Source of the DNA: Rhodanobacteraceae bacterium
GTDB lineage: Bacteria; Pseudomonadota; Gammaproteobacteria; Xanthomonadales; Xanthomonadaceae
NCBI GenBank assembly: GCA_024233975.1
Contig: JACKOX010000014.1
Span: 1 to 64,000 of the forward strand
Direction: 5' to 3'
Length of the DNA stretch: 64,000 bases
Every line of letters starts with the position of its first letter. Position 1 is the stretch's first letter. Made by a program: the position numbers and the translations under genes. Shown here piece after piece: positions 33,656 through 43,253 of this stretch. The notes under the pieces are model-generated. The model was given only the letters and a program-made list of their open reading frames with translations. It was not told the origin of the DNA and did no database searches.

Positions 33656-36600
33656 ATGCGTTTGACCACTATCAAGCTGTCCGGCTTCAAGTCCTTCGTT
33701 GACGCCACCACCCTGCATCTGCCGATGAACATGACCGGCGTGGTCGGTCCCAACGGCTGCGGCAAGTCCAACATCATCGACGCGGTGCGCTGGGTGATGG
33801 GCGAAAGCTCAGCCTCGCGCCTGCGCGGCGACAGCCTGACCGACGTGATCTTCTCCGGTTCCAGCGTGCGCAAGCCGGTGGGCAGCGCCATGGTCGAACT
33901 GGTGTTCGACAATTCCGATGGACTGGTGGCTGGCGAATACGCTGCCTTCAACGAAATCTCGGTGAAGCGCACGGTCAGCCGAGATGGCGCCTCGCAGTAC
34001 TTCCTGAACGGCTCGCGCTGCCGTCGTCGCGACATCACCGACCTGTTCCTCGGTACTGGTCTCGGCCCGCGCAGTTACTCGATCATCGAGCAGGGCATGA
34101 TCAGCCGCGTCATCGACGCCAAGCCGGAAGAACTGCGCATCTATCTGGAAGAAGCCGCCGGCATCTCCAAATACAAGGAGCGCCGGCGCGAGACCGAAAC
34201 CCGCATCCGCCACACCCGCGAAAACCTGGAACGCCTGGACGACGTGCGCGAGGAAGTCGGCAAGCAGCTGGAGCACCTGAAGCGCCAGGCGCGCCAGGCC
34301 GAGCAGTACCAGCAGCTGAAGACCGAACAGCGGCAGAAGGATGCCGAACTGAAGGCGCTGGAGTATCGCGGCCTGGACTCCAAATTGTCCGAATTGCGTG
34401 GCCGTATGAAGGCCGACGAACTGAAGCTGGAGTCGCTGCTGGCCGATCAGCGCCAGTCCGAGGCCGCCATCGAAAGCGGTCGCCAGCAGCAGGTTGAAGC
34501 CACCGAGGCGTTGAACCAGCGCCAGTCCGAGGTGTATCAGGTCGCCGCTGAAGTGGCGCGCGTCGAACAGCAGATCGCGCATCAGAAGGAACTGCGTCAG
34601 CGCCTGGAGCGGGCCAAGGGCGAGGCCGAGAACGCTTTCGCCGAGCTTGATCGCCATCTAGGCGAGGATCAGCGTCAGCACGAAGCACTCAGTGCCGAAG
34701 TCGAGCGCGACACGCCGCAGCTGGACGCGTTGCGTGCCGAAGAGACGCAGGCCAACGAAGCGCTGCAGAAGGCCGAGGAGGCGCTCAACGGCTGGCAGCA
34801 GCGCTGGAGTGAGCAGGCCAAGCAGATCGCCGATGCCGCACAGGCCGCTGAGGTGGAGCGGACGCGCATCGACTACCTCGACCGGCAGTCGCACGAAACC
34901 GGTAAGCGCCTGGCCACGCTGGCCGAAGAGCGCAGCGGACTGGACCTGGATGCGCTGGCCTCGGCGCTGGATGACCTGCGTCGCCAGCATGAGAGCGAAA
35001 AGGAACGTGTCGAAGTGCTGGGCGGCGAGATCGACCAGCGCAAGGCCAAGGTGGCTGAAGTCACCGAACAGCAGAAGCAACAGCAGAGTGCGCTGGCCGA
35101 AACACGCCAGCAGGTGCAGGGCGCGCGCGGTCGACTGGCGTCGCTGGAAGCCCTGCAGCACGCCGCGCTGGGTCAGGAGAAGGGCGCTGCGCTGGACTGG
35201 CTGAAGGCTGAGTCGCTCGACCAGCTGCCGCGTGCCGGTGAAAAGCTCGGCGTGGAGTCCGGTTGGGAAGTCGCGGTCGAGAACGTGCTCGGTCCGCTGC
35301 TGGAAGGCGTGCTGGTCGAAGGGCCGGATGGCCACATTGATGCGTTGGGCGCGCTGAAGGACGGTCGCCTGGCACTGTTGGCGCCTGGCGAACACGATGA
35401 GAGTTTCCAGCCGGCGGCGGATTCGCTGGCGGCCAAGGTCAGCGGCCCGGTGGTGCTGCGTCGTCTGCTGGCCGATGTCTTCGTTGCCGAAGACGCCATG
35501 GCGGCACGCTCACGTCTGAATGCTGCTTCGTTGTCGCAGTCGGTCATCACCCGCAACGGTGAATGGCTGGGCCACGGCTGGCTGCGCACCACGCGCAGCG
35601 GCGAAACGCATGGCGCGCTGGCGCGCGAGCGCGACATCCAGCAGCTGCGTCGTGACATCGATGAGCTGGTTGCCCGCGAAAAGGATCAGGTCGAAGCGCT
35701 GGAGAACCTGCGTTCGGCCCTGCTGGAAGCCGAGCAGGCGCGCGAGGAGACACAGCGTTCGTTGTACCTGGCGCATCGCAGCGCGGCCGAACTGGCCGGG
35801 CAGATGCAGAGCGGGCAGGGACGTCTTGATTCCGCTGCAGCGCGCATCCAGAAACTGGACGACGAGCGCCAGCAGATCGAGCAACGCCGCACCGACGCCG
35901 AAGCGCAGACCCGTGAGTCACGCGCCAGGCTGGAACAGACCATCGCGAAGATGGCTGACCTGGAAAGCGCGCGCAACGGACTGGAAACCGAGCGCCAGCA
36001 GCTGTCGCAGCAGCGCGACCAGCAGCGCGAACTGGCCCGCGCCAAGCGCCAGGCGACACATGAGCTGGCACTGCGTCTCGAATCGCAGCGTGCACGGCTG
36101 ACCTCGCTGGCGCAGTCGGTGGAGCGCATGACCGCGCAGCGCGGCCAGCTGGAATCACGCCGTGGCGAACTCTCCGAGCAATTGGCGCAGGGCGATGCGC
36201 CAGTGGCCGATCTGGAGAAGCAGCGTCAGACCTGCCTCGACCAGCGCGTGCAGGTGGATCGTCTCTTGTCCGAGGCGCGTTCCACGCTGGACGGTATCGA
36301 GAACCAGCTGCGCGAGCAGGAAGGCAAGCGCCAGCAGTTCGACCAGCAGGGCCTCGCCCTGCGCGAAAAGCAGAGCGCGCTGCGTCTGGAAGAGCAGGCG
36401 CTGGCGATGAAGGCCGAGAGCCTCGACCGCGGCATCGTCGATGCCGGCCTCGAGCTCACAGCCGTCATCGAGAACCTGCCCGAAAACGCTGACGCCAGCG
36501 GCTGGCAGCAGGCGCTGGAAAGCCTGGAAAACCGTATCCGTCGTCTGGAGCCGGTCAATCTGGCGGCGATCCAGGAGTTCGAGGAGCAGGGCAAGCGCAA

Positions 36601-37162
36601 GGAATATCTCGATTCGCAGCATGGCGATCTGACCTCGGCGCTGGAAACGCTGGAAACCGCGATCCGCAAGATCGACCGCGAAACCCGCGGCCGCTTCAAG
36701 GACACCTTCGACCGCGTCAACAGCGGTCTGCAGGAGCTATATCCGCGTCTGTTTGGCGGCGGCCACGCCTACCTCGACCTGACCGGCGAAGACCTGCTCG
36801 ACACCGGCGTGTCGATCATGGCGCGCCCGCCGGGCAAGCGTGTGTCCAACATCAACCTGCTGTCGGGTGGTGAGAAAGCGCTGACTGCCGTGGCGCTGGT
36901 GTTCGCCATCTTCCGCCTGAATCCGGCGCCGTTCTGCATGCTCGACGAGGTCGACGCGCCGCTGGACGAGGCCAACGTCGGCCGATTCTGCGCGATGGTC
37001 AGCGAGATGAGTGAGCGCGTGCAGTTCCTGTTCGTCACCCACAACAAGGCGACGATGGAAGCCGCGCACCAGCTGGCCGGCGTCACCATGCGCGAGCCGG
37101 GTGTGTCGCGACTGGTCAGCGTCGATCTCGACGAAGCCACGCGACTTGCGGGTGCGGCCTGA
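33656..37162 (+). CDS. smc: Chromosome partition protein Smc
   Basis: Smc is the ATPase of the bacterial condensin that compacts and segregates DNA. The 1168-residue product shows Walker A GPNGCGKSNIIDAVRW near 31-46, a long coiled coil, a hinge around 500-650 (LGVESGWEVAVENVLGPLL), a second coiled coil, the signature LLSGGEKALTAVAL and Walker B FCMLDEVDAPLDEAN. ATG at 33656 starts the canonical MRLTTIKLSGFKSFVD. It leads smc-zipA-ligA. Confidence 0.97.
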   Translation: MRLTTIKLSGFKSFVDATTLHLPMNMTGVVGPNGCGKSNIIDAVRWVMGESSASRLRGDSLTDVIFSGSSVRKPVGSAMVELVFDNSDGLVAGEYAAFNEISVKRTVSRDGASQYFLNGSRCRRRDITDLFLGTGLGPRSYSIIEQGMISRVIDAKPEELRIYLEEAAGISKYKERRRETETRIRHTRENLERLDDVREEVGKQLEHLKRQARQAEQYQQLKTEQRQKDAELKALEYRGLDSKLSELRGRMKADELKLESLLADQRQSEAAIESGRQQQVEATEALNQRQSEVYQVAAEVARVEQQIAHQKELRQRLERAKGEAENAFAELDRHLGEDQRQHEALSAEVERDTPQLDALRAEETQANEALQKAEEALNGWQQRWSEQAKQIADAAQAAEVERTRIDYLDRQSHETGKRLATLAEERSGLDLDALASALDDLRRQHESEKERVEVLGGEIDQRKAKVAEVTEQQKQQQSALAETRQQVQGARGRLASLEALQHAALGQEKGAALDWLKAESLDQLPRAGEKLGVESGWEVAVENVLGPLLEGVLVEGPDGHIDALGALKDGRLALLAPGEHDESFQPAADSLAAKVSGPVVLRRLLADVFVAEDAMAARSRLNAASLSQSVITRNGEWLGHGWLRTTRSGETHGALARERDIQQLRRDIDELVAREKDQVEALENLRSALLEAEQAREETQRSLYLAHRSAAELAGQMQSGQGRLDSAAARIQKLDDERQQIEQRRTDAEAQTRESRARLEQTIAKMADLESARNGLETERQQLSQQRDQQRELARAKRQATHELALRLESQRARLTSLAQSVERMTAQRGQLESRRGELSEQLAQGDAPVADLEKQRQTCLDQRVQVDRLLSEARSTLDGIENQLREQEGKRQQFDQQGLALREKQSALRLEEQALAMKAESLDRGIVDAGLELTAVIENLPENADASGWQQALESLENRIRRLEPVNLAAIQEFEEQGKRKEYLDSQHGDLTSALETLETAIRKIDRETRGRFKDTFDRVNSGLQELYPRLFGGGHAYLDLTGEDLLDTGVSIMARPPGKRVSNINLLSGGEKALTAVALVFAIFRLNPAPFCMLDEVDAPLDEANVGRFCAMVSEMSERVQFLFVTHNKATMEAAHQLAGVTMREPGVSRLVSVDLDEATRLAGAA

Positions 37163-37241
37163 GCGTACGGACTGAATCTCACGTGATGGGTGGATCGCCA
37201 GACTCGGCGGTCTGCCGGGTTTTCGGATAGGCTTTCGCACC

Positions 37242-37970
37242 ATGGATTCCACCCAGCTTCGCATCATCATCATCATTGCCGGCCTGTTGCTGCTGGCGGG
37301 CATTGCCTTTTTCGGGCGTCCAAAGAAACCCGACCAGGGCAAGCGCAAGGCCAAGGGCGTGCCGCGCGAGCGCGTGGAACCGCGTCTTGGCGACGGTAGT
37401 GGCGAACACGATGGCCTGGCCGATCCGGCATCGGGCCTGCAGTCCGAGCTGGAACTGGTCGAAGCGACGCTGTCCGGGCACGACCGCATCGACCTGCCGC
37501 GGCGCACGCCGGAGCGCAAGGTCACCGCGGAGGAAGCGGGTTTTGACCGCATCATCACGCTGTTCGTGGCGGCCCGCGAAGGCGAGACGATCCGCGGGTC
37601 TGATCTGGTCGTGGCCGCCGAGAAGGCCGGCCTGTATTTCGGTGACATGGGCATCTTCCATCGCCGCACCGACGGCAACAGTGGTCCGGCCATCTTCAGC
37701 GTGGCCAGCATGGTCAAGCCGGGCAGCTTCGACATGAGCCGCATCAACGAGCTGCGCGTGCCGGGCCTGAGCTTTTTCATGGCGCTGCCGGGGCCGATCC
37801 CGGCGCTGGATGCCTGGGAAGCGATGCTGCCGACGGCGCAGCGTCTGGCCGAGCTGCTGGACTGCAACGTGCTCGACGAGGAGCACAACGCACTGGGCCG
37901 CCAGCGGATCGCGCACATCCGCGACCAGCTACGTGGCTACGACCGCAAGCGCGAGTCGCAGGGCCACTGA
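37242..37970 (+). CDS. zipA: Cell division protein ZipA
   Basis: ZipA tethers FtsZ to the inner membrane at the division site. An N-terminal transmembrane segment (QLRIIIIIAGLLLLAGIAFF) is followed by a charged linker. The C-terminal FtsZ-binding domain begins near 100 and contains DRIITLFVAAREGE, GMSRINEL-like FDMSRINELRVPG and FFMALPGP. At 242 residues the linker is short compared with E. coli ZipA. It lies between smc and ligA in the classic order. Confidence 0.94.
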   Translation: MDSTQLRIIIIIAGLLLLAGIAFFGRPKKPDQGKRKAKGVPRERVEPRLGDGSGEHDGLADPASGLQSELELVEATLSGHDRIDLPRRTPERKVTAEEAGFDRIITLFVAAREGETIRGSDLVVAAEKAGLYFGDMGIFHRRTDGNSGPAIFSVASMVKPGSFDMSRINELRVPGLSFFMALPGPIPALDAWEAMLPTAQRLAELLDCNVLDEEHNALGRQRIAHIRDQLRGYDRKRESQGH

Positions 37971-37987
37971 GCGGCTGGACGGAATCC

Positions 37988-40330
37988 GTGGCGACCGATC
38001 CGCGCCAGCGCGTTGCCGAGCTGCGCGCGCAGATCAGTGACGCCAATTACCGCTACCACGTGCTCGACGATCCGGCGATTCCTGACGCCGAATACGATCG
38101 ATTGATGCGCGAACTGGAAGCGCTGGAGACGGCGCATCCAGAGCTCGATGATCCCGACTCCCCCACGCATCGCGTTGGCGAGAAGCCCGACAGTGGCTTC
38201 GCCGAGGTGCGGCATGCGATCCCGATGCTGTCGTTGTCCAATGCCTTCAGCGACGAGGAGGTAGGCGACTTCGTGCGCCGCATCCGCGACACGCTGGGCG
38301 AGGACGAACCAGCGTTCAGTGCCGAGCCCAAGCTCGACGGCCTGGCGATCAGCCTGCGCTATGAGGACGGTCGGCTGGTGCAGGGTGCCACGCGCGGCGA
38401 CGGCGCCACCGGCGAGGATGTCACCGCCAATCTGCGGACCATTCGGGCCATCCCTTTGCGATTGCGCGGCGAGGGCTGGCCGGCGCTGCTTGAAGTGCGT
38501 GGCGAGGTCTACATGCCTCGAGCCGGCTTCGAGAAATTCAACGAGCATGCGCTGGCGCATGGCGAGAAGCCGCTGGCGAATCCGCGCAACGGCGCGGCGG
38601 GTTCGTTGCGCCAACTGGACCCCGGCATCACGGCGAAGCGTCCGCTGGCCTTCTACGCCTATTCGGTGGGCGAGGTCAGCGATGGCGCCTTGCCGGCCAC
38701 CCACAGCGAAACGCTGGCCCGCCTGCGCGGCTGGGGCTTTCCGGTCAGTCCGCTGGTGCAACGTGCAACGGGCCTGTCCGGCCTGCTCGACTATTACGCC
38801 GACATCGGTAGCAAGCGTGATGGCCTGCCGTATGACATCGATGGCGTGGTCTACAAGCTGGATCGCTACGATGAGCAGGCCGAGCTCGGTTTCGTCGCGC
38901 GCGCGCCGCGCTGGGCGCTGGCGCACAAGTTTCCGGCACAGGAACAGCTGACTACGGTCGAGGCGATCGACGTGCAGGTCGGCCGCACCGGCGCGATCAC
39001 GCCGGTTGCGCGTCTCACCCCCGTGCATGTGGCTGGCGTCACCGTCACCAATGCCACGCTGCACAACGCCGATCAGGTCGCGCGGCTGGATGTCCGCGTT
39101 GGCGATACCGTGATCGTGCGTCGTGCCGGCGATGTCATCCCCGAAGTGGTGCGCGTGCTGCCCGAGAAGCGGCCCGCTGGCAGCAAGCCATGGCACATGC
39201 CGGAAACCTGTCCGGTGTGTGGTTCGCATGTAGTGCGCGAGGAAGGCGAGGCGGTGTCGCGTTGTTCGGGCGGCCTGTTCTGCCGAGCACAGCGCGTCGA
39301 AGCCCTGATTCACTTCGCCTCGCGTCGCGCCATGGACATCGAAGGCCTCGGCAGCCGTTTATGCGAGGACCTGAGTGAGTTCGGTTATGTCGAAACCGTC
39401 GCCGGTCTCTACAGGCTGACGCTGGACGACCTGCTGGAAATGAAGCGCCGCGCCGAGGAGCGCGATGGCGCGGTCCCGGAGACGGTAAAGGCCGGCAAGA
39501 TCGCCACCAAGTGGGCGGAGAACCTGATCGAGGCGATCGAGGCCAGCAAGCAGACCACGCTGCCGCGGCTGCTGTTTGCCCTCGGCGTGAACCAGATCGG
39601 CGAGGAAACTGCCAAGCGTCTGGGGCAGACCTTCGGCAGTCTCGACATCATCCGCCACCTGCCGGATGAGCTTCTGCTGGCGGCGGACGACGTTGGCCCA
39701 ACCGTGGCCGCTTCCATCTCGAGCTTTTTCGCCGAGCCGGGTAACCAGCAGGTGATCGATGCGCTGCTGGCCGCTGGCGTGACGCTCACCGACGATGCGC
39801 CGCCATCCGCGAAGCTGCGCGCCGTGTTCGGGCCGGACTACCTGCTGTCGAAGGCGGACATCAAGCATCTGGGGCAGAAGGGCGCGGCGCGGCTGGTCGA
39901 GACGTTTCCGACGCTGGATGCGCTGCTCGCCGCAAACGACGAGCAATGGACACAGGCTGGTGCCAGCAAGGCGGCCTGCGCCAGCCTGCTCGCGCTGCGG
40001 AATGATCCTGCGCGCGTCGCGCATCTGCGCGAAGTCGAGCGTCGTCTCCAGGCGTTGCTGGCAGCCTTGCCGGAGATCGTCGAGCAGGCAGCCGGACCGC
40101 TGGATGGCCAGACTGCCGTCCTCACCGGCACGCTGGCCAGCATGGCCCGTGATGAAGCCAAGGCGCGGCTGGAAGCGCTGGGCGCAAAGGTGGCTGGTAG
40201 CGTGTCCAAGAAGACCAGCTTTGTGGTCGCCGGCAGCGAAGCCGGCTCCAAACTGGACAAGGCCCAAACGCTGGGCGTGCCGGTCTGGGACGAGGAACGG
40301 TTGCTGGCCTTTCTCACCGAGCATGAATAA
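37988..40330 (+). CDS. ligA: NAD+-dependent DNA ligase LigA
   Basis: LigA seals nicks during replication and repair. The adenylation lysine is Lys115 in KLDGLAISL. The OB fold, the four-cysteine zinc finger (CPVCGSHV to CRAQR), helix-hairpin-helix repeats and a C-terminal BRCT domain (LDGQTAVLTGTLASM) are in order. At 780 residues it is about 110 longer than E. coli LigA. The extra length includes ERDGAVPETVKAGKIATKWA and a segment near ADIKHLGQKGAARLVE, both of a type seen in Xanthomonas ligases. The start is GTG at 37988. Confidence 0.97.
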   Translation: MATDPRQRVAELRAQISDANYRYHVLDDPAIPDAEYDRLMRELEALETAHPELDDPDSPTHRVGEKPDSGFAEVRHAIPMLSLSNAFSDEEVGDFVRRIRDTLGEDEPAFSAEPKLDGLAISLRYEDGRLVQGATRGDGATGEDVTANLRTIRAIPLRLRGEGWPALLEVRGEVYMPRAGFEKFNEHALAHGEKPLANPRNGAAGSLRQLDPGITAKRPLAFYAYSVGEVSDGALPATHSETLARLRGWGFPVSPLVQRATGLSGLLDYYADIGSKRDGLPYDIDGVVYKLDRYDEQAELGFVARAPRWALAHKFPAQEQLTTVEAIDVQVGRTGAITPVARLTPVHVAGVTVTNATLHNADQVARLDVRVGDTVIVRRAGDVIPEVVRVLPEKRPAGSKPWHMPETCPVCGSHVVREEGEAVSRCSGGLFCRAQRVEALIHFASRRAMDIEGLGSRLCEDLSEFGYVETVAGLYRLTLDDLLEMKRRAEERDGAVPETVKAGKIATKWAENLIEAIEASKQTTLPRLLFALGVNQIGEETAKRLGQTFGSLDIIRHLPDELLLAADDVGPTVAASISSFFAEPGNQQVIDALLAAGVTLTDDAPPSAKLRAVFGPDYLLSKADIKHLGQKGAARLVETFPTLDALLAANDEQWTQAGASKAACASLLALRNDPARVAHLREVERRLQALLAALPEIVEQAAGPLDGQTAVLTGTLASMARDEAKARLEALGAKVAGSVSKKTSFVVAGSEAGSKLDKAQTLGVPVWDEERLLAFLTEHE

Positions 40331-40406
40331 CCGCCGTGTTTGGCGTTAGTCTGGTATCCGTCATGGTCCGGGGCAGTCCGGGCCAAGCCCTGGAGATCAC
40401 TACCAC

Positions 40407-41381
40407 ATGAGTTCGTGGCAACCCACTGCCAGTATTGAAGCGCTCAGACTGCGCGCCGAGGTGAATGCCACCATCCGTTCGTTCTTCGCCGAACGCAACG
40501 TGCTGGAGGTGGAGACGCCGGTGCTGTCACAGGCGGGCAACAGCGACCCGAACATCCTGAGCTTCAGCACGGCCTTCGATGGGCCGGTGGCTGGCGGTGA
40601 AAGGCAGCGCTGGCTGCGAACCTCGCCGGAATACGCGATGAAGCGCCTGCTGGCCGCGGGCGTTGGCGATTGTTACGAGCTGGGTCGCGTGTTCCGTAAC
40701 GGTGAGGCCGGGCGTCGGCACAACCCCGAGTTCACGTTGCTGGAGTGGTATCGCCTGGGCTGGGACGAGCACACGCTGATGCTCGAAGTGGCCAGCCTGG
40801 TGCGCAAGCTGCTGGTGATGCAGGGCATTTCCTGCCATGTGCGCAAATGCAGCTATCGGCAGCTGTTTCGCGAGGCGCTGGACATCGATCCGTTCGCCGC
40901 CGATCCCTACGAGCTGATGGCACCACTCAGCATTTTCGGCATCGATGACGCTGGCCTCACCCGCGACGACTGGCTGGACCTGCTGCTGACGCATCTGATC
41001 CAGCCCAGCTTCCCGGCCGACCAACTGCTGCTGCTGTACGACTATCCGGCCAGCCAGGCTGCTCTGGCGCGCACGCGTCAGGGCGACGGTGGCAAGGTGG
41101 CCGCGCGTTTCGAGGTGTTCCTGGGTTCGGTGGAGCTGGCCAACGGCTACCACGAACTGGGCGACGCGGCCGAACAGCGACGTCGTTTCGAAGCCGACCG
41201 CAAGCGCCGTGCCGAGGCCGGGCAGGAGCTGGCTCCGCTGGACGAGAACCTGCTGGCCGCTCTGGAACACGGGTTGCACGAGTGCGCGGGCGTTGCCCTG
41301 GGTCTGGATCGACTGCTGGTCGCCATGCTGGACGACGACCACCTGGACGCGGCGCTGGCGTTTCCCTTCGAGCGCGCCTGA
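40407..41381 (+). CDS. epmA: Elongation factor P lysyltransferase EpmA (PoxA/GenX)
   Basis: EpmA is a class II lysyl-tRNA-synthetase-like enzyme that attaches beta-lysine to EF-P rather than charging tRNA. The 324-residue length, without an anticodon-binding domain, is diagnostic. Motifs include VLEVETPVLS, WLRTSPEYAMKRLLA, GRVFRNGEAGRRHNPEFT and the class II motif 3 region GVALGLDRLLV. The partner genes epmB and efp are not in the window. Confidence 0.95.
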   Translation: MSSWQPTASIEALRLRAEVNATIRSFFAERNVLEVETPVLSQAGNSDPNILSFSTAFDGPVAGGERQRWLRTSPEYAMKRLLAAGVGDCYELGRVFRNGEAGRRHNPEFTLLEWYRLGWDEHTLMLEVASLVRKLLVMQGISCHVRKCSYRQLFREALDIDPFAADPYELMAPLSIFGIDDAGLTRDDWLDLLLTHLIQPSFPADQLLLLYDYPASQAALARTRQGDGGKVAARFEVFLGSVELANGYHELGDAAEQRRRFEADRKRRAEAGQELAPLDENLLAALEHGLHECAGVALGLDRLLVAMLDDDHLDAALAFPFERA

Positions 41382-41406
41382 GCTTACGTATCCGGCGAGT
41401 CGTGGC

Positions 41407-43146
41407 CTATCGTGGCCCGGCAGCGACCACGCGGTTGCGGCCGCTCTGTTTGGCCCGGTACAGCGCGGCATCGGCGGCTCGCAGCAGGCTGGATGGGTCG
41501 GTGCCATCGCTCGGATAGCTGGACAGGCCGATCGAAACGGTCACTGGTGGCAGGCGCCGTCCATTGTTGTCCACCACCATCGCTTCCACTGCTGCGCGGA
41601 TCTCCTCGGCCCGCGCGGCACCGCCGTCCGGTGGCATTTCCGGCAGGATCAGCGTGAATTCCTCGCCGCCATAACGGCAGGCGATGTCCTCGTGGCGCGA
41701 ATGCGCGGTCAGCACCTGCGCGAAACGGCTGAGCACGGCGTCGCCGCCATCGTGGCCATGCTGGTCGTTGAACTGCTTGAAGTGGTCGACGTCGAGCATC
41801 AGTAGGGCCAGTGGCCGGCCACGACGTTCACAGCGAGCCAGTTCACGCTGCAGCGATTCTTCGAGATAGCGGCGGTTGAACAGGCCGGTCAGCGAGTCGC
41901 GAATGCTCTGCGAGCGTAACGTGTCCTGCAGTTTGAGGTTGGACAGCGCCAGCGCGAGCTGCTCGACCAGGGCTGCAGCGATTTCGCGGCGGCTGGGCGG
42001 GCGTTTTTCGGGCGGTATGTCGCGATCGGCGTCGGTGACTGCGCGAGAGAGATAGACGAAACCGATGGTTTCGCCGTGTGCCGTGATCGGTACGCAGACC
42101 GCGATGGCCGGATGGTCCGGGTCGCGCGGCGCATGCGCACAATGGGTATCGCCATCGCGATCATCCACCGAATGCGGCTGCCCGCGGCGCAAGGCCCAGC
42201 AGTCCGCGGTAGGGACGGGCGCCTCGCTGGGCAAGGCCTGTTCGCCCCAGTCCAGCACGCGTTCGGCGAGGTCGCGCGACGGGCGCAGCAGGAACACGCT
42301 GCCGCCGAAGGCCGGCAGCAGGCGATGGAAGGTGTCGGCCGTCACCGTCAGCGCCTCGTCCACGCTGCGGCAGCTCTGCAGCATGCCGGCGTACTGGCTG
42401 AGCTCCCGGGTATCGGTACCGGCACGACGTAGCTGCGCGACGGATTCCTCCAACTGCGCATTGATGCGACCGGCAGTGCGTTCGGCGCGTCGTCGCTGCG
42501 CGTTCTCGCGCAGGATGCCGGCGAACACCAGCAGCAGCAGGCCGCCGCTGATCAGGATGCCGAGAATGGTCTGCGACTGCAGCCGACGCAGGCTGTTCTC
42601 GGAGCTGCGGTTGCGTTCGGCCAGTTCGCGGCGTTCTTCGGACTGCATGACGTCGGAGATCTCCGCGATCTCGGTCATCAGGCGCTTGCCTTCGGACTTG
42701 CTGACTTCCTCGCGGGCCGAGTCGAAGCCGTGCTCCCGGTAGCGGCGCAGGATATCCATGGCGATGTCGAGGCGGGATTGCGTCGCCGCCTTCAGGGCGC
42801 GCATGCGCTCGCTCTGCTCGGGGTTGTCGGCTAGCGCCTGCTCGAGCCGTGCCACCAGTCCATGGACGCGGGGAATGGCGGCGAAGAACTCATCCTCAAG
42901 TTCCGACGTGCCGGTCAGCAGGAAGCCCCGCTGAGCCGATTCCGCGTCCTTGATCGCCGCATACAGCGACTGGATCAGCGACAGGTTCTCATGGGTGCGG
43001 TCAAGCCAGTGGCTGTCTTCGACATAGGCCTGGCTGCGTTCGCTGACCGAATAGCCAACCTGGACCAGGATGAAGCTGGCCGCCGCCAGGCCGAGGAAAA
43101 TCATCAGCCGGGAGTCGAACAATGTCTTGGCGAGCTTGAATGACAT
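41407..43146 (-). CDS. Membrane diguanylate cyclase with CHASE3, GAF and GGDEF domains
   Basis: The 579-residue protein would make cyclic di-GMP. Two membrane segments (about 15-35 and 190-210) flank a periplasmic CHASE3-like helical domain (SAQRGFLLTGTSELEDEF). A GAF-like domain covers about 255-400. The GGDEF domain has an active GGEEF site, and RHED ten residues before that site is an RxxD inhibitory site, so product inhibition is likely. ATG at 43146 is the better start; ATG at 43194 would add 16 residues. It is convergent with epmA. Confidence 0.92.
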   Translation of the reverse strand: MSFKLAKTLFDSRLMIFLGLAAASFILVQVGYSVSERSQAYVEDSHWLDRTHENLSLIQSLYAAIKDAESAQRGFLLTGTSELEDEFFAAIPRVHGLVARLEQALADNPEQSERMRALKAATQSRLDIAMDILRRYREHGFDSAREEVSKSEGKRLMTEIAEISDVMQSEERRELAERNRSSENSLRRLQSQTILGILISGGLLLLVFAGILRENAQRRRAERTAGRINAQLEESVAQLRRAGTDTRELSQYAGMLQSCRSVDEALTVTADTFHRLLPAFGGSVFLLRPSRDLAERVLDWGEQALPSEAPVPTADCWALRRGQPHSVDDRDGDTHCAHAPRDPDHPAIAVCVPITAHGETIGFVYLSRAVTDADRDIPPEKRPPSRREIAAALVEQLALALSNLKLQDTLRSQSIRDSLTGLFNRRYLEESLQRELARCERRGRPLALLMLDVDHFKQFNDQHGHDGGDAVLSRFAQVLTAHSRHEDIACRYGGEEFTLILPEMPPDGGAARAEEIRAAVEAMVVDNNGRRLPPVTVSIGLSSYPSDGTDPSSLLRAADAALYRAKQSGRNRVVAAGPR

Positions 43147-43253
43147 GGAAACCGGATAGGAGCGGGCGGGCCGGAGGCGGCCTCCAGAATCCATATTTTA
43201 GGTTTTCCGGGCGGCGTCTGCCTGCTCCGGAAGTCTGTCTGTCGGCGGCGTCG

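Noticed and set aside
33376..33702. A 108-codon plus-strand frame between queF and smc
   Set aside because: It has no Shine-Dalgarno, an Arg/Pro-rich random-looking product and runs into smc in another frame.
41407..43146. Possible inactive GGDEF because the motif reads GGEEF
   Set aside because: GGEEF is an accepted active form of the cyclase signature, and the inhibitory RxxD site is intact.
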